From the NCBI GenBank assembly GCA_937922785.1, contig CALAJQ010000010.1, forward strand, positions 1 to 64,000: 64,000 nucleotides of DNA, in the 5' to 3' direction. Position 1 is the first letter of the stretch, and each line of letters opens with the position of its first letter. Origin of the DNA: an uncultured Acidimicrobiales bacterium (lineage in GTDB: Bacteria; Actinomycetota; Acidimicrobiia; Acidimicrobiales; SZUA-35). A model generated the notes under the pieces. The model saw nothing but the letters and a program-made list of their open reading frames with translations. It searched no databases and was not told the DNA's origin. Shown in pieces: positions 15,842-23,589 of this stretch. The position numbers were made by a program, and so were the translations under genes.

Positions 15842-17398
15842 ATGAATCAACCTGAGCGCTGGTACTCGGACCCAGAGGACGCAACCCTCGAGCGGTGGTG
15901 GAATGGCGCCCAATGGACACACCACACGCGGCCGAGCCAGAACGTCCAGACGCCGCCACCGCCACAGGCACGAACGGTTCCACCCCCGCCTCAGGCAAGA
16001 GTCGTTCCGCAACCACCGCAGATGCCAACCCCTCCCCAAATGCCTGCTATTACCGATACACCTGTCGCTCGCGTTCCTTCGGTCAAGTCTCCTCCGCCAC
16101 AAGCTCCGAGCCCGCCCGCAGCCTCCCAAGATGCTCAACCCAAGCCGTCCATGTTCCGCAGAAAACGCCAAGTTGAGACCGAAACGAATCAGCCTCGCGC
16201 CGGTTCATCACCAACCAGCTTCGTTGACGCGACGCCCCAGTCTGTGGTTGCCGATGGCCTCGATGGTGAACGAGAGCGTTGGCTCCAGTTCGCAAGGTCG
16301 GAGTTCGATGACATGGTTGCCGAATTCGACAACAGGCGGGCCGAACTTCAAGCAGAGATGGCAGCCCTAGAAAGCCAAATAGTCGATGACAACGAAGTCC
16401 TGTACCTGCAGGAGATGGGCGTCTTGCGAGAAGGAGACCACCCGGCGGCGTCGTCGATTGAATACAAGCACAGCATTGACCGAGCCCGATCAACTCGCAA
16501 GGAGATGGCTAAACGGAAAGACGCTGTGCTGGGTTCAACTAGCTGGCAGGTCAACGGCTCGCTATCCGAAGGGCGCAAGATGGTCGAACAGTTCAGCAAG
16601 TTGATGCTTCGGGCATACAACAGCGAGCTCGACTCTTTAATCAAGAAAACGAACGCCAGCAATTCTGCAAAGCAGGTGTCCACACTCGGCAAGAAGCGAG
16701 ACCAAATCAAAAAGCTTGGACAATCTATGAACATCGAGATTGCACACCGGTATCACGACCAGGCCGTGTACGAAATCCGCCAGACCGGACTGTTTCAGTA
16801 TGCGAAGCAGTTGGAAAAAGAAGAAGAACGCGCACGGCGCGAACAGCTGAGAGAACAGAAAAAGGTAGAGCAAGAAATCAAAAAAGAGCAGGACAAACTC
16901 GACAAAGAGGCGACACTCCACCGTCAAGCTTTAGAAGCACTAGAGGCGAACCCCGATGCATCAGCCGGAGAACTGGAATTGCTCCGGGCCAAGCTCGCCG
17001 AAGTTGAGGCAGCTCAGAATGACGTGTTCAAACGTGCAGCCAATACTCGAGCAGGTCACGTGTATGTAATCTCGAATCCTGGATCTTTCGGTCCTGGCGT
17101 GGTGAAAATTGGGATGACTCGTCGCTTAGATCCAATGGATCGGGTAGTCGAGCTTGGTGACGCTTCCGTCCCGTTCCGCTTCTCGGTACACGCAATAATG
17201 TTCTCTGACGATGCTGTAAGTCTGGAAACCGAGCTCCACCAACACTTTGAGCCCAGAAGGATCAACCGCATCAATCGAAGAAAGGAGTTCTTTAGGGCAA
17301 CACCGCGAGAGGTTCTGGACGCGTTGCAAAAGATGAACGCTCACGTCGTCGAATTCGACGAAGAACCCGTCAATGATGAGTGGATGGCTTCACAGTGA
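15842..17398 (+). CDS. DUF2510 - DUF4041 - GIY-YIG (T5orf172/MUG113) protein
   Basis: This 518-residue protein begins at ATG 15842, 3 bases after GGGAGGAC; an upstream TTG at 15764 is less likely. Domains in order: DUF2510 (RWYSDPEDATLERWWNGAQW, about 6-25), a Pro/Gln-rich linker (about 32-100), a long charged helical DUF4041-type region (about 160-400, with many EEERARREQLREQKK-like segments, probably coiled coil), and a C-terminal GIY-YIG-superfamily T5orf172 domain (about 402-500: GHVYVISNPG, GVVKIGMTRRLDPMDRV, LETELHQHF, RRKEFFRA). DUF4041-T5orf172 proteins are known from phages and defence loci with unproven roles. The DUF2510 domain usually targets actinobacterial membrane proteins, but no membrane helix is present here. 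The stop overlaps the next start as GTGA. Confidence 0.85.
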   Translation: MNQPERWYSDPEDATLERWWNGAQWTHHTRPSQNVQTPPPPQARTVPPPPQARVVPQPPQMPTPPQMPAITDTPVARVPSVKSPPPQAPSPPAASQDAQPKPSMFRRKRQVETETNQPRAGSSPTSFVDATPQSVVADGLDGERERWLQFARSEFDDMVAEFDNRRAELQAEMAALESQIVDDNEVLYLQEMGVLREGDHPAASSIEYKHSIDRARSTRKEMAKRKDAVLGSTSWQVNGSLSEGRKMVEQFSKLMLRAYNSELDSLIKKTNASNSAKQVSTLGKKRDQIKKLGQSMNIEIAHRYHDQAVYEIRQTGLFQYAKQLEKEEERARREQLREQKKVEQEIKKEQDKLDKEATLHRQALEALEANPDASAGELELLRAKLAEVEAAQNDVFKRAANTRAGHVYVISNPGSFGPGVVKIGMTRRLDPMDRVVELGDASVPFRFSVHAIMFSDDAVSLETELHQHFEPRRINRINRRKEFFRATPREVLDALQKMNAHVVEFDEEPVNDEWMASQ

Positions 17399-17529
17399 AA
17401 AAGCGGAGCTACAAGTCGCTCGCTGACCACCCGAAGTCTCAGCGCTATCTCAAAAAGCTAAGCGGTGAGAAGCTTTCCGGAATCGATGTGATTCGCAGCA
17501 GCAGGTCAAGGTTCGGACGGAAACGGTAA
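17395..17529 (+). CDS. Small basic protein (44 residues) coupled to the DUF4041 gene
   Basis: A GTG at 17395 overlaps the upstream stop (GTGA) and opens a 44-codon frame ending in TAA at 17527-17529. The product is strongly basic (MKKRSYKSLADHPKSQRYLK at the start, SRFGRKR at the end), with no membrane segment. The tight overlap and protein-like sequence suggest it is translated from the same message by re-initiation. I know no named family. A nucleic-acid-binding or antitoxin-like partner of the GIY-YIG protein is possible, but that is a guess. Confidence 0.5.
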   Translation: MKKRSYKSLADHPKSQRYLKKLSGEKLSGIDVIRSSRSRFGRKR

Positions 17530-17576
17530 CACGCAGCTTGCTTGTGACACAGATTGTCAGCCCGCGTGTGATCGGG

Positions 17577-17626
17577 TCCGACGACGACAACCTCTAGCGC
17601 CATGACAACCCACAGCTAACGAGTTG
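17577..17626 (+). repeat. Duplication scar matching the ends of two upstream genes
   Basis: Bases 17577-17598 are identical over 22 bases to 14852-14873, the 3' end of the SanA-like gene including its stop; here they encode the same final residues GSDDDNL. The next 28 bases (17599-17626) match 15605-15632, the 3' end of the unknown gene, at 23 of 28 positions. The scar thus joins the tails of two adjacent genes with the body of the second missing, as expected from an old tandem duplication followed by deletion. Confidence 0.6.
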
Positions 17627-18125
17627 CCGACAACACCACTAGGAACTGGCCGCCACCGGGCTCGATCTTGGCCTCAACGCCAAGGCCTGGTTCTAGACGC
17701 GAGATGCGATCGACCAGCCACTCCCCCGCCTCGTTCGCATCGTCAAGCGTCGGGCACCGAGCCATCGCCTCACGCCCGCCCTTGGCCTTAAGCCGGGCCA
17801 CACTGGGGATGATCACCGCCGGGTCAACCACAAACAAATGGTCAGCCCACGCCACAACCGCCTCGTTGTTGCCTTTGCCCGTGTTACAACCACGGTGAGC
17901 CAGCCGCTCGCCCATGTCCACCTGTTTCTTCTTTGCCTTCTTCTTCGTTACCCGCATGTCGATACTGGCGCTGCGGTCATCGTGAGAAGGCATCTCCCGA
18001 TCAACCGGCTCATCACAAAGCCAACATCGCCAACCATCGGTCTCGCCCACTTCATCAACAGAACTCAAGACCCACACTCTATTTGCCTGACCCGGATTAC
18101 CTGGACTGGCCCGAAACCACCACAA
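17616..18125 (-). CDS. HNH endonuclease-like protein
   Basis: The product has 169 residues from a TTG start; a GTG at 18077 is another possible start, so the N-terminus is uncertain. A zinc-type pair CWLC (Cys34, Cys37) is followed after a basic segment (VTKKKAKKKQ) by ERLAHRGCNTGKGN (His77, Cys80, Asn81), which fits the beta-beta-alpha core of HNH nucleases found next to restriction genes. The first His of a canonical HNH is not obvious; DMRV may occupy that strand. The C-terminal half (ARLKAKGGREAMARCPTLDD, GEWLVDRISRLEPG) has no recognised motif. It is convergent with the preceding genes. Confidence 0.6.
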   Translation of the reverse strand: MWWFRASPGNPGQANRVWVLSSVDEVGETDGWRCWLCDEPVDREMPSHDDRSASIDMRVTKKKAKKKQVDMGERLAHRGCNTGKGNNEAVVAWADHLFVVDPAVIIPSVARLKAKGGREAMARCPTLDDANEAGEWLVDRISRLEPGLGVEAKIEPGGGQFLVVLSATR

Positions 18126-18209
18126 TCACCCACTAGCCACGCTTGCTGGCCATCAAGGCCGTACCCGCTGACTGGAGTTGAGCTGGCTTCGGTCGAGGGT
18201 TGAGCCGAC

Positions 18210-18261
18210 TTCACCCGACCAAAACGGACACTAACGTCCGTTTTCGTCGGGCCAACTCTTG
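18210..18261. repeat. Hairpin element, left copy (52 bases)
   Basis: The stem CCCGAC-x-AAAACGGAC pairs with GTCCGTTTT-x-GTCGGG around the loop ACTAAC, giving 15 base pairs with one internal mismatch. The GGAC-ACTAAC-GTCC core followed by GTTTT would also work as a bidirectional terminator. A second copy in the same orientation lies at 19238-19289 with 46 of 52 bases identical, and the two bracket one gene. Confidence 0.75.
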
Positions 18262-18298
18262 ATTTCGGGCTGTCACACCCCATCGTTAGGTTGGGCTT

Positions 18299-19225
18299 AT
18301 GAGATACGACGATGCATCCAAGGCGCTCGTCGGGCTTGCAGCTTCTCGACACAATGCGTTTCACACATCCGAAGCTGCCGCAATCAACTTCAGCACTAAA
18401 CGGCTCCGCAGGGCTCAGCTCCGAGATGAGCTCTACTTGTTGCACCCAAAGGTGTGGGCCTTCAGAGACTTGCCAAGCTCACCGGCCCAGACGCTGCGGG
18501 CCGCCACGTTGTCGGTTCCGGGTAGCGCGGCGTCGCTGATGTCGGCCGCTTGGCTCCACGGCTGGATCGAGACGCCACCGCCAGTTCCCCAGCTGTGGCA
18601 TGCTGCCGGCAAGGATCGACGCCGCAACGCAATGGTGGTGAACCAGCGCAGTGGGGTCGACCCAGGCCGCGACATCACCGTCTCCAAGTTCATCCCCACG
18701 CTGAACAAGGCTGCGACGTTATGCCTGTTAGGCATAACGGCAAATCGCCTGGTGGTAGAGAAATGTCTGGACGAATTCCTCAGGACCGAATCGACCACGT
18801 GGCTAATGCAAACCCGGGCCCGACTGGATACCCGTTGGTGCAAAGGGTCTCGCACACTCGCCGACATTCTCGACGACCCCCAGCGGGTTGATGGAGTTCC
18901 GGACTCGTGGCTAGAAAGAGTGACCTCGAATCTGGTCAACCTTGACTCTATTCCTCCCATCGAACTGCAATACCCGGTGTTGGTTGGTGGTCGACGACTC
19001 AGAGTCGACATTGCGTGTCCCGAACTGAAGTTGGGTATCGAGTTTCACAGCCGCCAATATCACTGGGGCGTCGCTAAGGAGGATGCCGACAATAACCGAG
19101 ACTGGCTACTCTCCTCAGCCGGCTGGCACGTGCTGTACGTGACCTACTCCCACATCATGAGACCAGATGAGTTCATCCGACTCTTCACCCGGGTAGCTAC
19201 TGCCCGAGCCAAACTCTTCGCGTGA
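18299..19225 (+). CDS. AbiEi-like winged-helix N-terminus with DUF559 (Vsr-type) nuclease domain
   Basis: The 308-residue protein has an AbiEi antitoxin-type N-terminal helix-turn-helix region (ASRHNAFHTSEAAAINFSTK, then RRAQLRDELYLLHPKVWAF) and a middle domain. The C-terminal part resembles DUF559/Vsr PD-(D/E)xK nucleases: RRLRVDIACPELKLGIEFHS (Asp and Glu on adjacent strands), then RDWLLSSAGWHVLYVTYSHI. Such proteins are common in actinobacteria and are annotated as AbiEi-family antitoxin-domain proteins; most lack a neighbouring toxin, as here. It starts with ATG at 18299 close after the left hairpin element and ends 12 bases before the right one, so it looks like a single-gene cassette. 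Confidence 0.8.
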   Translation: MRYDDASKALVGLAASRHNAFHTSEAAAINFSTKRLRRAQLRDELYLLHPKVWAFRDLPSSPAQTLRAATLSVPGSAASLMSAAWLHGWIETPPPVPQLWHAAGKDRRRNAMVVNQRSGVDPGRDITVSKFIPTLNKAATLCLLGITANRLVVEKCLDEFLRTESTTWLMQTRARLDTRWCKGSRTLADILDDPQRVDGVPDSWLERVTSNLVNLDSIPPIELQYPVLVGGRRLRVDIACPELKLGIEFHSRQYHWGVAKEDADNNRDWLLSSAGWHVLYVTYSHIMRPDEFIRLFTRVATARAKLFA

Positions 19226-19237
19226 CGCCGGGCAGAG

Positions 19238-19289
19238 TTCACCCGACGGAATGGAACACTAACGTCCGTTTTCGTCGGGTCAACTCTTG
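19238..19289. repeat. Hairpin element, right copy (52 bases)
   Basis: This is a direct copy of the element at 18210-18261 (46 of 52 bases). The outer stem CCCGACG/CGTCGGG is perfect here, with one extra pair compared with the left copy. The inner stem has lost three pairs. It lies between two convergent genes, where it may serve as a terminator. Confidence 0.75.
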
Positions 19290-19308
19290 CTCGGGGCTTG
19301 AACGGGCT

Positions 19309-20166
19309 TCAGCCGGTGACTAGTCCTCTTACCTGGTCGATGAAGACCTCACGGTCGGACTCGAATGGGGTTGCGAGGAGTGCGTTGTAGCGAGCTTCCA
19401 GAGCCGCTTCGCCGCACCAGTTCGCTGGGCATTCGACGTCTGCTGTGTAGTAGGCATCGGCGTCAATTGTGTAAGTACCGGACTCGGGAATGGTCTCGAA
19501 GGTAATGACACAGTCGGACTCAAGACCCGTAGCCCACTCAACACCCGGCTGGCAGTCACCGCTTTCGAGACCATCTGCGCTGTAGACGATTCGCTCGGGA
19601 ACAAGGGTGACCGTTACCGTTGCGGCCGGGAACTCCTGCAACCATGCAGTGGCCGACTGGTCGGTCCACTCGTTAACCCAAAACCAAGTCTCCAGGTTCA
19701 CAATCAGTGGAGTGTCTTCGTCGCCTACCGGAGAGGTCTCGGGAATCAGCTCGGGAATCCAAACTTCTTCAAAGGCGTAGTCAGCCAACCGTTCGGCAAT
19801 CTCTATAGGTGGAGTCTCATCAACCTCCCACCCGCCAAAGCCGAAACCGGCCCGAGCAGGACAGCGCCACACCACAAATTCTGCGTCAGGATCAGGGCTG
19901 CCGAAGTAGTTGGGCTTGTCGTTAGTAGGAGGAAGCCAAGGATGAATAACACTCTCGGCATCTTCTTCACTCAGAGGGCCATAGAAGGAGCATCCAGTCC
20001 AGCGACTCGACCCCGCTCGAAGCCGACCAGGTGACCCGTTCCTGGAAAGGCCAATGCTCACGTTCCTGCCGTCGACATTGGCGTCTGGCTCGTTCCCGAA
20101 GTCCGCAGATGCTGGCGCCGCTGCAAGCGACGCAAAGATAAAGACCAGCGCGATTAGATATCGCAC
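19309..20166 (-). CDS. Secreted protein of unknown function
   Basis: The GTG at 20166 gives a 285-residue product with a clear signal peptide (YLIALVFIFASLAAAPASA, likely cleaved near residue 21). A longer frame from 20211 would overlap the upstream gene by 58 bases; the GTG overlaps it by only 13. The mature part contains several cysteines (GCSFYG, WRCPARAG, GDCQPGV, SDCVITF, ECPANWCGEAA) and looks beta-rich. I recognise no family. It lies directly downstream of a lipoprotein gene on the same strand, so both probably work at the cell surface. Confidence 0.65.
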   Translation of the reverse strand: MRYLIALVFIFASLAAAPASADFGNEPDANVDGRNVSIGLSRNGSPGRLRAGSSRWTGCSFYGPLSEEDAESVIHPWLPPTNDKPNYFGSPDPDAEFVVWRCPARAGFGFGGWEVDETPPIEIAERLADYAFEEVWIPELIPETSPVGDEDTPLIVNLETWFWVNEWTDQSATAWLQEFPAATVTVTLVPERIVYSADGLESGDCQPGVEWATGLESDCVITFETIPESGTYTIDADAYYTADVECPANWCGEAALEARYNALLATPFESDREVFIDQVRGLVTG

Positions 20167-20783
20167 GGAATATCCCGGCCGCTCGACTTCCCGTAGGCTT
20201 CGATTCTCCAACGCCCATCGGCGAACCTAAATTCGAAAGAGTGTTCTAGCGCTTCGTCGTCAGCTGGTATTACGACGGACCCATCAGACTCGAGAAGCTC
20301 GACTTGCCCGAACCTGCAAGTAGCGATGAAGGCGGTCTGATTACTGGGTGTCAGCAGAGGAGGCCCATACGCCCTAATGACCGTCGTTCCGTTCGCTAGC
20401 TGACCTTTCGCTGACACGTCCTCGAAGAGCGTTCGGATTCGGTCGCGCTGGTCGCCTATGAACAGTTCGTCTAGTCGGGGGTCGTTGGGATCTGGGGTTT
20501 CATTGTTGAAGGTCCAGAACTCGGTGAAGTCTTCAAGCAGCGCCGCGATTTCGGCTTGGGCGGTTTCGGGGTCGAACTGTTCCACGACTGTGGTTGACGA
20601 TGTTGTGGGCTCGGACGTTGTCGACGTTGTTGAAGGCTCGGTAGTGGTTGGCGCTTCGGTTGTGGTTGGTTCGGCTGTTGTGGTTGTCAACCTGATGGTT
20701 GGCAGAGTTTCGGCTTCGGAACTGCTGCTACAGGCTCCCGCCGTCAGGGCAACACATACAACTAATCGAGCGAAACGGTTCAT
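20154..20783 (-). CDS. Lipoprotein with Thr/Ser-rich linker, unknown function
   Basis: The 209-residue protein starts with MNRFARLVVCVALTAGACSS, a lipoprotein signal with the lipid-accepting Cys18 after AGA. A Thr/Ser/Pro/Glu linker (about 25-65, TTTTAEPTTTEAPTTTEPS) typical of actinobacterial surface proteins leads to a domain of about 140 residues (EIAALLEDFTEFWTFNNETP, then HSFEFRFADGRWRIEAYG), which resembles the SnoaL/NTF2-like fold in outline only. It is the first of a two-gene unit with the secreted protein that follows. Confidence 0.75.
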   Translation of the reverse strand: MNRFARLVVCVALTAGACSSSSEAETLPTIRLTTTTAEPTTTEAPTTTEPSTTSTTSEPTTSSTTVVEQFDPETAQAEIAALLEDFTEFWTFNNETPDPNDPRLDELFIGDQRDRIRTLFEDVSAKGQLANGTTVIRAYGPPLLTPSNQTAFIATCRFGQVELLESDGSVVIPADDEALEHSFEFRFADGRWRIEAYGKSSGRDIPCDI

Positions 20784-21078
20784 TCCTAGCTCCCTGTTTC
20801 AAGCTTCAAATTCGGAGAGGCTCACACACTCGCAGCAGCCGCCTCTCGAAGACCGACTCGCTACTAACAACCCACGAGGGTACGACACCGATCCACAACC
20901 AACAAGAGGGTCATTCAAACCATCGGGCCTGGGTAAATCGCAGCATGCAGCACCACCTCATTTGCCGCAGCGTTGAGCGGTCGATTACGGTCCCGCGATA
21001 GCTGCCACAAGCCAGCAGACACCCGCCATCGGCGCCCATCACCGCCACAGTCGCCCACCATCAACGAAATGAGAGCCA

Positions 21079-21459
21079 ATGCCTTTCACCCAGATCTCAC
21101 TAAAGAAGGGCACAACGCCTGAGTTCCGCACCTCGATGATGGAACAGATCTATCTCGCCATGCGCGAAACGATCGACATCCCCGAGGATGACCGGTTTGC
21201 CACAATCACCGAACTTGATGCCGGCAACTTCAACAGCAGCGGCAACTACGCCGGAGTGCAACGATCAGACAACATCTTGTTTATCCGGATCACCCTTAAC
21301 GTCGGTCGAACAGTGGATGCCAAGAAAGCGTTGTATGCAGAGATTGCCAAACGCCTAAACGCAGAGCTAGGAGTCCGGCCCGAAGACGTCCTGATCAGCT
21401 TGGTCGAAGTGGCAAAGGAAGACTGGTCGCTGGGCAACGGGGTCGCCCAGTACGGCTAG
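21079..21459 (+). CDS. Tautomerase family protein (Tautomerase_2)
   Basis: This 126-residue enzyme belongs to the 4-oxalocrotonate tautomerase superfamily, in which the N-terminal proline exposed after Met removal is the general base. Pro2 is present (MPFTQISLKKG), followed by the family pattern MRETIDIPEDDRFATITELD, RSDNILFIRITLNVGRT and RPEDVLISLVEVAKEDWSLG. The ATG at 21079 is needed for the catalytic proline. The substrate is unknown. It is convergent with the amidohydrolase gene, overlapping it by four bases at the 3' ends. Confidence 0.92.
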   Translation: MPFTQISLKKGTTPEFRTSMMEQIYLAMRETIDIPEDDRFATITELDAGNFNSSGNYAGVQRSDNILFIRITLNVGRTVDAKKALYAEIAKRLNAELGVRPEDVLISLVEVAKEDWSLGNGVAQYG

Positions 21460-22634
21460 GCCACCCGGGCGTCGGGGAACAGCCGCAGGAAGTTCTCGCT
21501 ATGGAACCGGGTGATGGCTTGTTCACTGGCATCGGCGAGATGACCAGCGAACTTGCCAATCGGGTCTCGCCCGCCTTCGACGTGGGGATAATCACTAGAG
21601 AACAAGTAGAGCTCGTCGTTCGAGTCGGCGATGAGTCGGCCAACGTCTTCGTGAGGAAACGGCGTGAACCCCATCTGCTGGGTCAGCTGCTCGCTGGGTT
21701 TGCGATCAAACCGAACCGACTCATCCACCCGGCTATAGATCCGGGTGATCGAATCAAGCCTGCGCAAAAGCTCTGGAACCCAACCGGCACCTAGTTCAAC
21801 CGCAGCCCCTCGAAGATCCGGGTGGCGATCAAACACGCCGTCAACCAACAACATGCTTAGGAAAGTCTCCGGCGGTTGATGCATCACCGTCGCGTCTTTG
21901 GTTCGCACATTCTCACCGCCACCCATCCAATCCTTGGTGGCCGCCCGCCCGTTGTTACTCCACGCCTTTAGCGACTGCAACGGCGAGCCGCCAACGTGCA
22001 AAACAAACGGCGTCTTCGACTCGGCCAGCCGAGCCCAAAACGGCTCAAGGTCAACGTGGCCCGGAGCAAACCCGATGGGCGCCCGATGGGGAACCCAGAC
22101 GGCCTCCAGGTTGTTGTCGAGCGCCCAGTCCAATTCTTCAATGGCCAGCGCCGGATCATCAAGCGGAATCACCCCAACACCCATAAGCCGATCATCAGCG
22201 CTGCAGAAATCAACCATGTGCCGGTTATGGGCCCGGGTTGCCCCATAACGCAGAACTGGATCGGTCTTGGAACTTGGATGAAACGGCAGCCCCACACTGT
22301 GGGTGGCAAACACCAGCTGCTTCTTGAAGCCCAACATGTCAAGCGCAACCGACCGGTCCGCAGAGTCGAACGCACCCAACGCCTGGATCTCTTTCGACTT
22401 CGCAATCAGCTCGTCACCCAACGCAACCTGGGCCTCACGATGAACATCGGAGTGGCTGTTTCCCTGCTCAACAATGACCGCCACCTCTTCGTCGGTAACC
22501 AACGAAGCGTTGTAGTTAACCAGCGGAATGTCGTCACGAAGTTTCGGATCCGCATAAGAGGTGAGGAAGTCGGGCAGCTCCATGATGTGGCTGTCGGCGT
22601 CGTAATACTGGCGGTCGGGCGGGGCATAAACCAT
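21456..22634 (-). CDS. Amidohydrolase family protein (amidohydrolase 2 type)
   Basis: Members of this family are TIM-barrel metal-dependent hydrolases or decarboxylases. Visible are the first-strand metal motif YYDADSHIMELPDF, VPHRAPIGFAPGH, FVLHVGG and the late Asp in YLFSSDYPHVEGG. The ATG at 22634 gives 392 residues and starts like its relatives; the open frame to 22859 adds a stretch with no family match. The substrate is unknown; related actinobacterial proteins act on cyclic or aromatic carboxylic acids. It is divergent from the DUF817 gene. Confidence 0.88.
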   Translation of the reverse strand: MVYAPPDRQYYDADSHIMELPDFLTSYADPKLRDDIPLVNYNASLVTDEEVAVIVEQGNSHSDVHREAQVALGDELIAKSKEIQALGAFDSADRSVALDMLGFKKQLVFATHSVGLPFHPSSKTDPVLRYGATRAHNRHMVDFCSADDRLMGVGVIPLDDPALAIEELDWALDNNLEAVWVPHRAPIGFAPGHVDLEPFWARLAESKTPFVLHVGGSPLQSLKAWSNNGRAATKDWMGGGENVRTKDATVMHQPPETFLSMLLVDGVFDRHPDLRGAAVELGAGWVPELLRRLDSITRIYSRVDESVRFDRKPSEQLTQQMGFTPFPHEDVGRLIADSNDELYLFSSDYPHVEGGRDPIGKFAGHLADASEQAITRFHSENFLRLFPDARVA

Positions 22635-22814
22635 AAGCCCGACCTTAGATGCAGCGTCCCCGACAACGCCATTGCCGAGTATTGCACCACCAACTAGGAC
22701 CACCGCCCGACGACTCTCGGGACGGAGGCGCGCCCTATCGGATGTGGGAGGCATGGCTAGTATCTGAGCCTGGGCATTTCGGAACCAATTCTCAATCGGC
22801 TCGAACGTCTGCCG

Positions 22815-23588
22815 TTGCCCGGCGTGATCAGAGACTTTCTGGCCTTCGGTTATCTGCAAGCTAGAGCGTGCATCTTCGCAGGGTCCTTCTTCGGTCTGCT
22901 CTTTGTTTCAACTCTGATAGACGTTCCCGGCATTCACCGGTACGACCTGATCCTGCTCGGCGCACTGCTAATTCAGCTAGTGCTAGTGGTTACTAAGCGT
23001 GAGTCAGTTGACGAACTCAAGATGATCGCCGTCTTTCACATGGCGGGTCTGCTGTTTGAGCTTTTCAAGACTCATCCCGACATTGGGTCCTGGTCATATC
23101 CAGAGGACGGATTCACCAAGGTGTGGACGGTGCCGCTCTACAGCGGTTTCATGTATTCTGCGGTCGGCTCCTACATGTCCCAAGCTTGGAGGCTTCTAGA
23201 CCTGAAGCTAAACAACTACCCCAACAGGTGGGTGACGGTTGGGTTAAGCGCTGCGATTTACCTCAACTTCTTCACCAGCCACTTCGTCTATGACATTCGT
23301 TGGTGGTTACTAGTAGCAGTGTTTGTTGTGTTCGGAACAAGCTCCGTCAGTTTCACACCGTTGGCAAGGACCTACAGGATGCCGGTGTCGCTGTCTTTCC
23401 TGCTGATCGCATTTTTCGTGTGGGTGGCTGAGAATATCTCGACCCTGTTTGGTGCTTGGCAATATCCGAACCAGGCTGAAGGCTGGGCTGTTGTTGAGTG
23501 GCACAAGATTGTCTCTTGGTCCCTGTTGGTCATCGTCACCTTTGTGTTGGTTGTCGATCTCAAACACTTCAAAGCAGAGCAGACCTAG
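22815..23588 (+). CDS. DUF817 family integral membrane protein
   Basis: The 257-residue protein has seven or eight hydrophobic helices and conserved DUF817 landmarks: FLAFGYLQARACIFAG at the start, EVFKTHPDIGSWSYPE-like FELFKTHPDIGSWSYPEDGF, GFMYSAVGSYMSQAWRL and the end segment WVAENISTLFGAWQYPNQ. Function is unknown. The start could be TTG 22815 or GTG 22824; both give the same topology. It is convergent with the DUF1015 gene, one base apart. Confidence 0.88.
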   Translation: MPGVIRDFLAFGYLQARACIFAGSFFGLLFVSTLIDVPGIHRYDLILLGALLIQLVLVVTKRESVDELKMIAVFHMAGLLFELFKTHPDIGSWSYPEDGFTKVWTVPLYSGFMYSAVGSYMSQAWRLLDLKLNNYPNRWVTVGLSAAIYLNFFTSHFVYDIRWWLLVAVFVVFGTSSVSFTPLARTYRMPVSLSFLLIAFFVWVAENISTLFGAWQYPNQAEGWAVVEWHKIVSWSLLVIVTFVLVVDLKHFKAEQT

Positions 23589-23589
23589 C

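Noticed and set aside
18210-19289. Insertion sequence formed by the two 52-base elements
   Set aside because: The copies are direct, not inverted, and the enclosed gene is not a transposase, so an IS call is not supported.
22635-22859. 75-residue N-terminal extension of the amidohydrolase
   Set aside because: The family starts close to the DADSH motif; the extension has no homology pattern and would overlap the divergent membrane protein gene.
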